NCBI GenBank assembly: GCA_030068075.1
Contig: CM057826.1
Location: 99,189,804-99,253,803 of the forward strand
Direction of reading: 5' to 3'
Length of the DNA stretch: 64,000 nt
Source: Paguma larvata
Lineage: Eukaryota > Chordata > Mammalia > Carnivora > Viverridae
In this document: positions 1 to 11,275 of the stretch, in pieces
Layout: each line of letters begins with the position of its first letter
Numbering within the stretch: position 1 is the stretch's first letter
Translations under genes and position numbers: made by a program
The notes under the pieces: model-generated
Database searches by the model: none
Told to the model about the DNA's origin: nothing
What the model saw: the letters and a program-made list of their open reading frames with translations, nothing else

Positions 1-2160
1 CAGATAACATTGTGATCCATCTGTGGAATGCCCCAAGTGAGAAAGACCACCCATTAGTGTCTGAATTTCAAGCCAAGGAGAGTAACTCGCTATAAAGTAT
101 TTGCCAAATGATCATGTTAACTACACATACATTGCAGAGGTGGAAAATTAAATGTCTGAGCTAGGGACAGTTGTACATTTAAAGGTTCAAGTCAGCAAGG
201 AATCCCTCCACCTTTCCTCTCCAACAAATGCCCAGGTCTGCACAGGCAGATATAGCTGAGCCTCTAGGCTGGGGGTCTGGCGAGGCGGCCACCACAGAGA
301 GGGAGTTTTTCATGAGGGATGCTTGTGGATCAAAGTGAAACCCCTGACTTGTGTGCCCAGGGGCGAAGATCTGAACCCCTGGCCTGAAAGAGGGCTCTGT
401 TGAAAGAACAGTAGTCCTCCCTATGCTGAAATTGGCCAGTGGGAGTTTTTCAATTTGCACCTGGTGTTGGGCAGAAGTTCATGAAAATCCACAGAAAGGA
501 ATGTTTCCGAGTTGAATGATGGAAGAGGAAAAAAAAGTTGAACGGTAGTCTTTTGGAATCATGAAAAGCCCTGATTGAATTTGTGAAACAGAGACTTAAA
601 TCTTTGCCGAGGAGAAGGCTTCTCAGCTGGCCTCAGAGGTTTGCCCGGTGCTAACGCATGCAGTGGGGCGTTCGCTGTCCCCTCTGAAGGGAGGCTTTGG
701 AAGGCGAGCGGAGTCACTCACAGCCACCCGGGGGAGCCAGAAGGGCTGTGCTTTTCTGACCAGGAGTCTTTTTTTTTTTGTCTTCTCTATCCAGGGCAGA
801 AGGCTTTTCCCAGCATACCGAATATTTAAAATTCATACTCAGTGACAGCCCTTTTTTGACTAAGCAGAAGATTTTTGGTGTTTTCTAAAACCACTTCTTT
901 CCAAAAGGGCCAGAGTCTTTTGGAAAACACACATTTTATTTCATCTAGAAATTATCTTTCAGTAGTACAACAATAATGAATTCTCATTGCACAAATTTCA
1001 CAGGGCACTGAAGAGACTAATAAAGAGACTTAAAGTCACCCTTAATGTTAGTCTAGCAATGACCACCATCAAAGGATCAGAGGGTGTTCTTCCAGCCTTC
1101 CTTTTCTAAGCATTTAGCAATATACAAGAAATGTGTTTTATAAACTATAAAAGAAAACCCAAATGTGTATTTTAGAACTTGAAACTATAATAACTGAACT
1201 ATAATAACTGAAGTTAAAATTACCAAAGACCACAGTGTTGCTTTGCTGAAAAGACACCTCTGTATTTCCCTTTAACCTGACTTTTAAGAGCATTTGAAAT
1301 TGTTGACCGAATGTCTCTTTGAGCTCTTACTGTTTCTTGTCGATTTCCCCCTCCTGCAGTCCTTATCCTGCTCAATCTCTAGAAACCGGTGCTCCTAAAG
1401 CTTTCCGTCATGGGACTTGAGGTCTCTGTGCCCAAGATTTCCAAATTTGTGTTATATATTATCAAGAGACATGCATCTTAAACATAATACAGAAAAGTGA
1501 AAATAGAGTTAAGCCATGAATTCTGTACCCTTGAAGGAATAAACTTCCTCTCTGAGAAGTAGAAATGACTTGAATGGTTTCATTCTTGGCACATTGCTAG
1601 TTTTGAGAAGATGAGGAAACATTTGAATGACTTGTACGAAAAATATTAAGCAGGCCACATGTTAGGAAACATTGGAGTAAAGTGATGGGAACAAGGGTGA
1701 GGTAGAGGGGAGTGATTCACAGCATGATGTGAATGCTAGGGCTGTGTCCACACTAATGAAGGGAAGGACGGCACTGTTCCTTCAAGTAATGTGGAAAATC
1801 TCTGCCATGTTTCACTTAAATGCCCTGTAACGTTTTTACGGAAAGGGTTGTTCTGACGTAGCGAACTCCTGGTCTCCTCATCAGAGGGGCCTGCTGGCTC
1901 TATCACTCATCATCTCACTTTCTCATTCTCATCTGCTCCCAGCTTGACTTACCGCCTCTCTGTCTTATTTCTTTGTGGTCCTGCTCAAATGTGCTTGAAT
2001 TTGACAATATGCCAGGTTCAGGCTGTGGTCAGAATGAGATAATTTGTTAAGCTGATGGAAGCAAAGACTTCAGAAATGGACATTGGGCTTTCTGGTAACT
2101 TTATGAAAAATTGAGACTCTTGGGCATAGATAATAAGGATAATGAAGGAGTTTTGTTTCT
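1..2160. other. Unassigned unique sequence
   Basis: I see no gene, RNA or recognisable repeat. Open frames here (the longest 93 codons) have no familiar protein features. A perfect 14-base tandem duplication lies at 1183-1210. Very old, unrecognisable repeats may be present. Confidence 0.5.
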
Positions 2161-2164
2161 GATT

Positions 2165-2375
2165 ATGAGCCATGCGTTGGATCAATGCTTTATAAGACTT
2201 ATCTCATTTAGTTCTCTATCAAGCATAGGCGGTAACTACATTTCTTATTCCCACAGATGTGTAAACAAAGCTCAGAGAGGTTAAGTCACTTGCCCAAGAT
2301 CACCCAGAAGGTAAATTGCAGGACTTCGACTTGAACCTGGACTATTCTACTTTAGAACCTTAACGGCTACATGTT
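2165..2375 (+). repeat. MIR SINE
   Basis: An ancient tRNA-derived mammalian SINE in forward orientation. The core includes the diagnostic 'agaggttaagtcacttgccc' block, followed by the 'gatcacccagaagg' and 'cttgaacctgga' parts of the 3' half. It is diverged, as expected for a family active before the placental radiation. Confidence 0.85.
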
Positions 2376-2439
2376 ACTACCTCTCCTTGTTGTCCGGGAA
2401 CATTTCTCATCAGTTGAACCCAGTAATGGCATTTCAGGC

Positions 2440-2635
2440 TGGCAGGGGCTCTCAACCCCGGATGCCTATTGACTCACAGGGACCTTTTGAAAAATGCTAA
2501 TCCCAAACCCAGCCCCCAGAGGGTCTAATTTAATTGGACTTAGACCAGTACTGGGGTCTTCAGTTAGGTCCAGGCCAGTATTTGGTTTTTTAAAAAGGTG
2601 ATTCCAAAGTTCAGGCAAACTCTGGGTTGGAGATA
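2440..2635 (+). repeat. MER5-like hAT (Charlie) non-autonomous DNA transposon
   Basis: The order of blocks matches MER5-type elements: 'ctctcaacc' near the start, 'cccaaacccagcccccagag', then 'taatttaattgg', and 'gtgattcc' near the end. Highly diverged. MER5A and MER5B cannot be separated by eye. Confidence 0.6.
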
Positions 2636-2639
2636 TATT

Positions 2640-3474
2640 TTCTTCCGGGAAACGGATGCATGAACTCTGGGAGTTCAGTTTCTTCCCCCCATCTTTCCAC
2701 CTAGTTCTGAATGCCCAGCCTTCTCTCCCATAAATGCACCCATTTCGAGAATCTGCAACTGTTCAGAAGTTTTCTAATCACTCCCCTGAGCACTCCCTAA
2801 GAAATTCAATGTTTAGTTTGACTCAGATATTGGTGTGGAGGATACCTTATAGTTAGATTTTGATCAATTGATGTGTGCCGCATCTTCCCACCCAGTTAAT
2901 TTGTATAGTCCTTAAGGGTAAAGCTCTGTCTTCTCCAACTTCTGTTTCCCTGAAGATACCTTGCCTAGTGCTGTGTGTGCAGGTGTATGAAAAATGCTGC
3001 CTGAGTTAGTGGCAAAAATACTATGGAGTTTCAGACCTGTGAGAGAGTAGGCAAGGAACAAAGAAGAAAAATAAATCCAGGATTGGCAGTCTTTTAGAAT
3101 AATTGTACTTTATGTATTCAGTAAGTATTGAGTGTCTCTTATGTGGCAATCATATTCTAATGAGAGATATAGAATTATCACATATGTAAACTCATAAATG
3201 AGTCTTTAAAGATCATATCAGTATCTTTCTTGGTGGACATGATAAGATTTTTGAAAATTACAATTCACAGTCAAATGATGATGCAAATGACATATATGTA
3301 GGCTATTCTAATTATTTCATGTATGTGGATGGGAGGACTAAGGAAATTCTGCTAGTGACTCAAGGGTAGGGAAAGTGTGAGTGTACTGGGTTCTCTTTGT
3401 TCAAACAAAACATGTCCCCAACACAGTAACACAGTATTCAAATGCTTGAGGAACACATTATCATTCACTGTGAG
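2640..3474. other. Mostly unassigned sequence
   Basis: No gene seen. Around 3118-3200 there is weak resemblance to the 5' half of MIR ('attgagtgtctcttatgtgg'), too diverged to call firmly. Confidence 0.4.
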
Positions 3475-3653
3475 TTTTTTTTTTAAAGTTCATTTATTTA
3501 TTTTTGAGAGAGAGAGAGGGAGAGAATGCCAAGCAGGCTCCGTGCTGTCGGCTCAGAGCCTGAGGCGGGGCTCGAACTCCAGAACCATGAGATCATGACC
3601 TGAGCGGAGATCGACAGTCAGACACTTAACTGACTGAGCCACCCAGGTGCCCC
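3475..3653 (-). mobile_element. SINEC (felid tRNA-Lys-derived SINE)
   Basis: Reverse orientation: a T-rich tail at the left, the GA-rich segment, then the body and the tRNA-like head ending 'actgagccacccaggtgccc'. Internal promoter remnants (A box near 3630, B-box-like 'ctcgaactcc' near 3571) are visible on the minus strand. Imperfect target duplications 'cactgtgagtttt' and 'cactatgggtttt' flank it. Confidence 0.92.
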
Positions 3654-3867
3654 ACTATGGGTTTTCTCTAACTGTGCCAAAAGGAGGGAAAAGCCATATC
3701 CCTGGCAAAATGTTTATTTCATGTTACTCTGGTGGTAAGTTGGCAGTGGTGGAGTTGTGGCTCCTTGACCCATTTATAACATCAGTTGACTACAGAGCTC
3801 GGCTTTGTTTTCACTGCTTTGATATGAAACCTCTAAGTAGTAGAAACAGTTATGAAAGATCCTTGGT

Positions 3868-4640
3868 GTATTAGTTATCTATTGCTGTACACTGAATTAC
3901 TACCAATTTAGCAGCTTAAAATGAAACACATTTATTCCCTCACAGATTCTGTGAGTCAGGAGTCTGGGCACAACTCAGCAGGGTACCCTGCTCAGAGTCT
4001 CAGAAGACTGTCATCAGAGTGTCTCCCAGACTGCATTCTCATGTGGAGGCTTAACTGAGCAAAAATCAGCTTCTAAGCTCACTCAAGTTTTGGAGAGAAT
4101 TCATTTCCTTGCATTTGTAAGACTGATACCTCTGGCCTGTTGGCACCTGTCAGCTGGAAACTGCCCTAGAGGCTGCTCTTAGCCTCCCCCGCCCCCTTTT
4201 TTTTAAATGTTTATTTATTTTTGAGAGAGAGAGAGAGCTTGAGCAGGGGAGGGGCAGAGAGAGAGAGGGAGACACAGAAACCAAAGCAGGCTCCAGGCTC
4301 TGAGCTGTCAGCACAGAGCCCGATGTAGGGCTTGAACTCACAAACCACAAGAACATGACATGGGCCGAAGTCAGCCACTTAACCAACTGAGCCACCCAGG
4401 TGCCCCAAGGCTGCTCTTACTTAGCCCCTTTGCCATGTGGACCAATCTACCAGCAAGACAGTCTTCCATAATATGGCATAATAATTGAGCTGATAGCTTA
4501 TCACTTTTGCTATATTCTGTTGGGTTAGAAGCAAGTTCTAGGTCATACCCATGCACAAGTGGAAGAGATTACATAGGGTTAGCACACCAGGAATATAGAA
4601 CTAAGAATAATGAGGCCATTTTTATAATCTGTGCGCCATA
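3868..4640 (-). mobile_element. Ancient solo LTR, MaLR/MLT1-type, split by a SINE
   Basis: The right flank of the nested SINE continues the same element as the left flank. The left part runs from 'tgtattagttatctattgct' through 'gcagcttaaaatgaaacaca'. The right part has 'gttagaagcaagttctaggt' and ends 'gccata', matching the start of the LTR when read on the minus strand. No internal retroviral sequence adjoins it. The family name is inferred from memory of consensus shape. It is an ERVL-MaLR-type LTR or a close relative. Confidence 0.6.
4197..4407 (-). mobile_element. SINEC nested in the old LTR
   Basis: A near full-length SINE on the minus strand, T-rich tail at 4197 and head ending 'gccacccaggtgcccc'. 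A 12-base target duplication 'aggctgctctta' occurs at 4170-4181 and 4408-4419, identical on both sides, so the insertion is comparatively young and certain. Confidence 0.95.
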
Positions 4641-4652
4641 CTTGGTTTTATT

Positions 4653-4680
4653 TCAAAACAAAACAAAACAAAACAAGACA
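4653..4680. repeat. (AAAAC)n short tandem repeat
   Basis: Four to five near-perfect copies of a five-base unit beside the old LTR end. Confidence 0.85.
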
Positions 4681-4850
4681 AAATACTTGTCTTTGGAAAT
4701 TATAGCTAATGTAATAACTTTCAGTGGTTCCTGATAATCAGACATCTTAAACATTTTCCTATTATAAATTTAAACTTTGTTCTCCATTGGTCTATTTTAG
4801 GGGTAGAAGGGAAGGTACATCTTTTAAACATTACTTTGAAACTGATTTGT

Positions 4851-5064
4851 GGGGGCGCAGGGTGGCTCAGTCAGTTAAGTGTCCGACCTTTACTCAGGTC
4901 ATGATCCCCCAGTTTGTGGGTTGGAGTCCCACATCGGGCTGTGTGCTGACAGCGTGGAACCTGGAGCCTGCTTTGGATTCTGTGTCTCCCCCCCTCTCTC
5001 TCTGCTCTTCCCCACTTGCTCTTTGTTTCTTTCTCAAAGATAAATAAATATTAAAAAAAAAAAA
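4851..5064 (+). mobile_element. SINEC
   Basis: Forward copy: head 'gggggcgcagggtggctcag', body with 'gtgctgacagcgtgg', CT-rich segment and A-tail. Target duplications 'actgatttgt' (4841-4850) and 'actggtttgt' (5065-5074). Confidence 0.94.
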
Positions 5065-5074
5065 ACTGGTTTGT

Positions 5075-6547
5075 AAATTGACAAATGTCTGCACTGTTAA
5101 CGCGGTCTGCACTGTTAACTTTTTCAGGTGAGCCCACTTGATCCTGTTCCATACAATAGGCAACTAAAATAAATTGACTGAAGTTTTCAATCTGCCTTTC
5201 TAGGAGACAAGGCTTCCCTGGAATATTTGCTGAGTGAATGTGCTCTGTGCAGACTCACATGATACTCTGTCATCTTTGGGAGGAGAGCCAATATTATAAA
5301 AAGTTGCCAGGGGGAAAAAACAGATCACAGCAAAATAACCAGGGCATTTAACCAGCCTGAGCTTGGTATGCTTGGTGTCCATACCCTTTTTCTTTTATGG
5401 TCACTCTTTGCCTAGCCAGTATTTTAGGGGTTCCTTTTGCTTCTGGATATTGGAGTCCCCAAGATACTAGATCCCAAGGGTGGTGTTGTCAGGTCAGAAG
5501 CATTCACCACAGAGTGGCTGGGAGGGAATACTGATAATCCCCATTATTGCCATATTCCCCCCGTACCAGCCTCCCCTCCCTTTCACCCCTGCCTTTTCCT
5601 TGATATGGACAGTTGGTGTTTTCTTAGTCTTACATAAAGTGCCGTGAAAACTAAGCTCCCGGACTAGACTCCTCACCTACACCCTTCCATCCAGATTGCT
5701 ATCCCCAGACCTCTCTCATTGAGACATTCTGGGGCTTCTCCCATTTCATGTTGATATCAGAAGAGATATTTGGAAACATTTGTATCTTTTTCTTGACCCT
5801 TCCCTGAGAATTCAAAGTGGAAAAAGTCACTTTAAATATTGTCTGAAAGACAGATGTGAGCTAGCTGCTTCCCAGTCCCAGACGACGAGTTTTGTTTCTT
5901 CTCTAGGAGGTGATCATTGCCAGCCTCTGTGGGTGTCCTGGGTCAAAGAAACAGAATTTAGAACCTGGAAGTGTTGATCAAGACAAACGCTGCAACTTTG
6001 ATCAGTTAAGTGTGAATAAATCAGAAATTTATGGTTTAAATTCCCTTCGAAATACATACACACTGAGAGGTTAAGAGGAGAAAGCATTTGGCAGAACACA
6101 TCTGAGAAGTTGCCAGGCATAGAGTGCTTGAAAAATCGCCAGATCCAGTTTGCCAAACCTAAAAGCAGCCAGGTTTGCTCATCTCCACATTAAAGGAACG
6201 TTAAGGTCTTTATCTATTGACCTGAACCTAATAAAGCGGGGGAATTTTAGAGCTGAGACTAATGTTTTTGTGAAAAAAACCACCTCCTACTGCCTAATTA
6301 TTGTTGAGATCTCTGTGCGATGTTGCATATCTAATCCATGATATTCAATAATACCCAAGTGTGGAGCTGGCACATAAGTAAAGGATGTTACAAAGAGGGC
6401 AGGGACCAATTAGCCTCATTAGGTCGAGCAAGCCTCAGAACAAGTGATGGCCTCTGTCTGCAGTAAGGAAAAACTAGATGAAATGTTAGAAAAGATGGCA
6501 TTACATAGTAGGCAAGGCCACAGCTTCATCAGGATATAAAATCACTT
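5075..6547. other. Unique sequence, possible conserved non-coding DNA
   Basis: No gene and no repeat that I can name over about 1.5 kb. A near-perfect 18-base tandem duplication starts at 5087. TAAT-core homeodomain-like motifs lie at about 6292 ('cctaattattg') and 6407 ('ccaattagcc'). Conservation cannot be judged from one sequence. Confidence 0.4.
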
Positions 6548-6776
6548 AAAATTTTTTTTAATATGTATTTACTTATTTTATTTTTTATTTATTTTTGATA
6601 AAGACAGAGCATGAGCAGAGTAGGAGCACAGAGAGAAGGAGACACAGAATCTGAAGCAGGATCCAGACTCTGAGCTGTCAGCACAGAGCCTGACATGGGG
6701 CTTTAACCCACAAACTGAGATATCATGACCAGAGCTGAAGTTGATGCTTAACTGACTGAGCCACCCAGGCACGCCT
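6548..6776 (-). mobile_element. SINEC
   Basis: Reverse copy with a long AT-rich tail at the left and head ending 'gagccacccaggcacgcc'. Target duplications 'taaaatcactt' (6537-6547) and 'taaaatcagtt' (6778-6788). Confidence 0.92.
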
Positions 6777-6854
6777 GTAAAATCAGTTTCTAAAGAGCCC
6801 AAGGTAGAAAGCATATAACAGACACACTCTCAAAATTCTAAGAAACAAGTATTC

Positions 6855-6990
6855 AGGTAATCGTGGTAATTACTATTGGTTAGATTATTATTGCTGCTAT
6901 TTATTAGATACCTAGCACGTACTCACCTAGAACGTTTTGTGCTAAACCCTTTGGATATACTGTTGATAACCCTAACAAATCTTCAGCACA
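6855..6990 (+). repeat. Probable MIR fragment
   Basis: Resembles the MIR 5' half: 'tatttattagatacctagca', then 'gtgctaaacccttt' and 'aaccctaacaa'. Strongly diverged. Confidence 0.45.
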
Positions 6991-7334
6991 AGTATTTAAA
7001 CAGTTTGTGTGATTTCTTTTGTAAAATTCCTGATTAGAATCTTGAAGTCATGCTGTTTACCTGAATCTTAGGTTTCTTTGGAAAGGTATCTCTGAGCAGC
7101 CAGAATGCCTGAGACGTAGAGGTTCTTGCAGATTTCCCTTCAAACATCCTGTCTTGCCCAGTCGTACCAAAGTGATTATTTATAACATATCTTAGAACCA
7201 CTTTAACAACTGAGGGATAGGTGCCCTAGTACATGATCAAATTTGCAGAGAAGGTGCAAATAGCATTTCTTAGAGTTAATGGACCAAGTGGTGTTTTTGG
7301 ATATACCTAACGGCTAATTCTGTAGTGATTATGG
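6991..7334. other. Unassigned sequence
   Basis: No gene or recognisable repeat seen. Confidence 0.5.
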
Positions 7335-7418
7335 ATATGTGAGATAATATTTATTGAGAGCTTATCATGTACCAGATAATATTGTGATAGTGTCTATATA
7401 TAGTAACTCCTTTATTTC
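7335..7418 (+). repeat. MIR SINE, 5' part (interrupted)
   Basis: Contains 'aatatttattgagagcttat', the standard MIR opening. It breaks off where a broken SINEC begins. The 3' part of the same element reappears at 7618-7690. Confidence 0.75.
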
Positions 7419-7535
7419 TTTTAAATATTTATTTATTTATTCTGAGAGAAAAAGAGAGAGAGAGAGAAAGGGAGTATGAGCATAGAAAGAGAAGGAGAGA
7501 GAGAGAAACTCAAGCAGGCTTTACACTGTCAGTGT
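7419..7535 (-). mobile_element. SINEC fragment lacking its tRNA head
   Basis: The reverse-oriented tail, GA-rich segment and part of the body ('caagcaggctttacactgtc') are present, but the element stops near 7535 without the tRNA-like head. A deletion or 5'-truncated insertion removed the promoter-bearing half. The following 82 bases (7536-7617) are neither SINEC nor recognisable MIR. Confidence 0.85.
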
Positions 7536-7617
7536 CTGAGGGGATTAGGGCATTGGAAATTTCGATATCCAAGATCAGTTAGTTCAATACTCAATATCAG
7601 AGTCAATAAGCAGGATG

Positions 7618-7690
7618 ATGGATTCACAAACAAGTAGTCTTATTTCTGAGCCCATGCTTATAACTATAACTCTCTACTGCCTCTCAATTA
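7618..7690 (+). repeat. MIR SINE, 3' part
   Basis: 'gcccatgcttataactataa' followed by 'ctctactgcctctca' matches the MIR 3' end. It is in the same orientation as 7335-7418, so both are halves of one element. Confidence 0.7.
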
Positions 7691-7965
7691 CTACAGGGTC
7701 AGAAACATTATTCTCAAGGCTTTGCTGTTTGCTTTGATGATTTTACCCCAGATCTAGCTTAGACTATTATTTATACATTTTTACGATTGGGTAAGTGTGC
7801 TATTGAGAGAGTACCCGTCACCGATTATAATAAAAATTGGTTAGACAAACAAAATAGAATTGTAAACTCTGTAGGCACATTTTACATCAACTTTTCACCC
7901 ATACCTCCTACTTTCTTTCCCTATCTCGACCCACCCACCCACTTATGAACCACCAGTACCACAAC

Positions 7966-8003
7966 CAAGAAAAAAGAGAAGAGAGAAAGAAAGAGAGGAA
8001 GAG

Positions 8004-8041
<38 letters not shown>

Positions 8042-8058
8042 GAAGGAAGAGAGAAAGA
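7966..8058. repeat. (GAAA)n microsatellite
   Basis: A purine-only tract with about eight uninterrupted GAAA units between 8002 and 8040, flanked by degenerate GAGA and GGAA units. Likely length-variable. Confidence 0.95.
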
Positions 8059-9640
8059 CCCTGATAAAGCTTTCACAGTATTTGAGGTCAAAGGGAGTTT
8101 AGTGAGTTAATATCTGCTGCCACCTGAAATTAACCAGACATTTGGCTCTCTTCCCAAAATGGATGGTTAAAAATATCAGACCATGAGCTCTGAATGAGTT
8201 TAGCCCAACTTTCAGCCTTGTGCTCAATAGCAGACCACTCCATGATTTTTCTTACCCACCACTGCTATTTCTCATGTGTCCAAAAACATCTGAAACCATC
8301 TCACTTAGCCTCCCCTGCAGAGCCTTGCCCTGAAGTCTTAGAGACAACCTCAGACTGGCCTGGTCAGACCCTTGGAAAGCTTCAGAATCCTGCCTGTCAG
8401 ATGTGTACATGTCAACATGCCACCTGTTCTGGCAGGAAACCAATTTTCTTTTCTATTTCTTCCTCCTTTGGGAAATGTGCCTGTTTCTGGCATCTGTCCC
8501 TGTGTATCCTACTTCACACACTGAGACAAAGAAGTCGTGTCATTTCTCAAGCCGTCTTTCCCACTTAGGGGAAAAAAAAAGTTCTTGTGTTCTCTCCCAA
8601 CAGTCCTCTTGACTCTACTTTATGTATTTAAAACTATTCACATTTTCTTGTATAATATTCTTGCTCCATCTTCTCTTAAAGTTCCCTTCTTTGTTTTTGT
8701 TTGGAGTCTTCATCTTTTTGAAATCACCTTTGATTATATGAAAGAACCCCTCTCAAATAATCTAAGGTGTTTTCATATGCATCAGCCACTGATCTTAATG
8801 GTTTTATTCACTGTTCTAGAAAATTTTGTCATTGATCTTCAGACAAGTTTGACTATTTGCTTTTCTTTCTTCCTAATAGTGCATACTAACATACAGATGG
8901 GATGAGTGAGAAAACATGACAGTATTGAAATATGGGTTACACTATTGATCTGTACTTTAAGATACACGGCTTCCTGTATTTTTTTTAAAGAGAACATTGG
9001 ACTTGCTCTTTTTTTCCAGATTCCTGTCACCTCTGTTATTTCAAGCATGATTTCCTTGGGGAGGTGAAAAGAAACGAGTTCCAGGGAGGCTGGTGTAGGC
9101 AGGTCAGATGGATTCTCTCCTTCCTACAGAATCATCCTGTGATCTTGGTAAAGTGAAGCTGCAGCACAAAAGCATATTTAAAGAAAGATATTATGGGACC
9201 GGAAGCTTAGAGAATTTAACTTTACTTCTGTGACTCAGATGCCTCCCATTTTAAGAAAGTCATCTGAACACAGTGTACTTTGGTTTTGCCTTTTCATAAA
9301 AAGGAAACCAATAAAAATATAGCACTTACCATGTAGGCCCCTAACAAACTTCCAATAAATGGCTCATTAAAATCCTTTTCAAAAAATGGTGTGGATAAAA
9401 AATTAATGACCTTACCCAGGAAAGTAAAGTTTGTTTCCCAGGAACTGATATTTTGTGAACATTCTCTGCCTTCCTCCTTCTGTCTTCTACCAAATTTTTG
9501 CCAGCTTTTTTCTTCCAGTGAGCAGCACTTGGGTTTGCTAGGTGAGAACGTTAGTGAAAAATGTGAGAAAGCAAGGTGTAATGAAATACGTGGTACATGC
9601 TCTTGGACATGATATGGATTTCCTTGTCATCACCTCTCTG
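8059..9640. other. Unassigned sequence with chance open frames
   Basis: Two overlapping plus-strand frames (8194-8568 and 8537-8905, 124 and 122 codons) lie here. Neither shows recognisable domains, splice context or codon bias, so I do not call a gene. No repeat family recognised. Confidence 0.5.
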
Positions 9641-9825
9641 TCCTCAAATCCTGGCTCCATTGCTGATTAGCTCTGTGTTTTTCAGTGAGATAGATAACCT
9701 CTTTAAGCCTTAGTGTCTTCATAAGCAAAGTCGTCTTTGGGAGCTGTAAGGACCACATGAAGAAAAGCAAGAGAAACACTTAACACAGCACCTGGTGTAT
9801 TGTTAATACACAACAAGTGGCTCTC
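9641..9825 (-). repeat. MIR SINE
   Basis: Reverse-complement MIR: 'aaatcctggctccattgctg', 'agctctgtg', 'aacctctttaagccttagtg' and the terminal 'cagcacctggtgtattgtta' block. Confidence 0.8.
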
Positions 9826-9991
9826 CCATAAGCTTGATGGAGAATATTATTAAAATATTAAACTAGTCTTTCTTTCTCCTCCCTTCAAATATTAATTCCT
9901 AACAAATCCTGTTTCCTTAGATTCCTTTGGCCTTTACAGTTGATTACCATGGGGAAAGAGAGGGTGGGTGAACCCTTAAAATATACATATA

Positions 9992-10194
9992 TTTAAAAAC
10001 TTTTTAAAGCGTGTATTTATTTTTGAGAGAGAGGGAAACAGAGCACAGGTGGGGAATGGACAGAGAGAGAGGGAGACACAGAATCCTAAGCAGGCTCTGG
10101 GCTCCAAGCTGTCAGTACAGTGCCCAACATAGGGCTCAAACCCACAAACTGTGAGATCATGACCTGAGCTGAAGTCTGACTGAGTCATCCAGGC
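9992..10194 (-). mobile_element. SINEC, diverged
   Basis: Tail 'tttatttttgagagagaggg', body 'caagctgtcagtacagtgcc' and head 'actgagtcatccaggc'. About a dozen bases of the head, including part of the A-box region, are missing. No clear target duplication, consistent with an older copy. Confidence 0.88.
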
Positions 10195-10670
10195 TTTACC
10201 CCTGGGTAGACACTTAAACTCAGAGGTTATCATTTCCCTCTGAGTTGAAAAGCTAATGTTTTGAATCAATAGTGTGACAATAATCTTGAAAGCCAACCGT
10301 TTGGGGAAAAAAAAAAAGCCTTCTACTTTGTAAAGCTTCCCTTTACTTATCTAGTGTCAAGTCTGGTAAATTTGGACTCCAGAGCTTTATTTATAAGACC
10401 TATAAAAAAGAAGAAGGAAGATATGATGTAAGAATAAATTTAATCTGACTGAAAGGCAAAGTAAGAAAGCCCTTCAGGTTCCAGAGAGAGGAGTCCAGGG
10501 AGGGACAGGATGCAGAGGCAAGATTCCAGAATTGAGGAATATAACCTTACCATCAAGATCAAAATTCCAAGTGGAAGAAGGCTCGAGCAACTCTCACAGC
10601 AGGTTTACACAACGTAAACATCTCAAGTTAAATGTTAGTTAATTCAAAAGCCCTTTAAGGGGGAGCTCCC
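10195..10670. other. Unassigned sequence
   Basis: No gene or recognisable repeat seen. Confidence 0.5.
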
Positions 10671-10674
10671 TGTT

Positions 10675-11110
10675 TTGAGGCTAGCACCGGAGCAGCATGG
10701 CGCCACCCACATGATTCAGAAAGCCTGGAGGTGCCCTTCTTGGTCCCCATGGAGCTGCCGAACCCTCATGTGTCTCAGTAGAAGAATCAGGAAGTCCTGT
10801 AGACCCCTGAACCACAAAAGGACCGGAAATAAGGAGGTTGTTATATGGTGCTGGGTCCTCATGTCAGTAGGCTGTGGCAGAAATCACAACTTCTACTTCA
10901 AGTTATAGGTGCAAATGAGGTAAGCTGCATCACACTGGAGACAAGAATGGGCAACAGAGACAAGATCCAAACTGTCACATCATGTCAGGCCTAGAACATC
11001 CAAGGAACAACAAAGACACAGTAACCTTGGAGTAGCAACCTTAACTTTTCTCTGCTGCCCATGGAAATAAAGCCCTCTCAAATAAGAAAAGATCTGAGAG
11101 GAAGAAATAA
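10675..11110 (+). pseudogene. Possible processed pseudogene, parent not recognised
   Basis: A GC-richer stretch begins with a Kozak-like 'gagcagcatggcgcc' at about 10689. In that frame the text looks protein-like but meets a stop after five codons and several more downstream. 'gaaataaag' at about 11064 and an A-rich run near 11100 could be a decayed poly(A) signal and tail. I do not recognise the parent, and target duplications are not evident. It could equally be an unnamed repeat. Confidence 0.22.
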
Positions 11111-11213
11111 AGAATCTATGTTGACTTTTGCACACATGAATATAATTCTAAGTTTCTGACCCTTCTAAGAAAGTAATTTAGAAATGGCCTCATATTGAAG
11201 CTGACTTTGAGTT

Positions 11214-11274
<61 letters not shown>

Positions 11275-11275
11275 G
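11214..11275. repeat. Compound (CT)n(GT)n microsatellite
   Basis: An alternating CT tract (about 11214-11246) passes directly into a GT tract (11247-11275). The GT part has Z-DNA-forming alternation. Confidence 0.97.

Noticed and set aside
7966..8058. Regular repeat array that might suggest CRISPR or a satellite
   Set aside because: A simple GAAA tetranucleotide tract without spacers. The organism is a mammal.
8194..8905. Two overlapping frames of about 120 codons
   Set aside because: No domain, codon bias or splice context. Overlap in different frames suggests chance.
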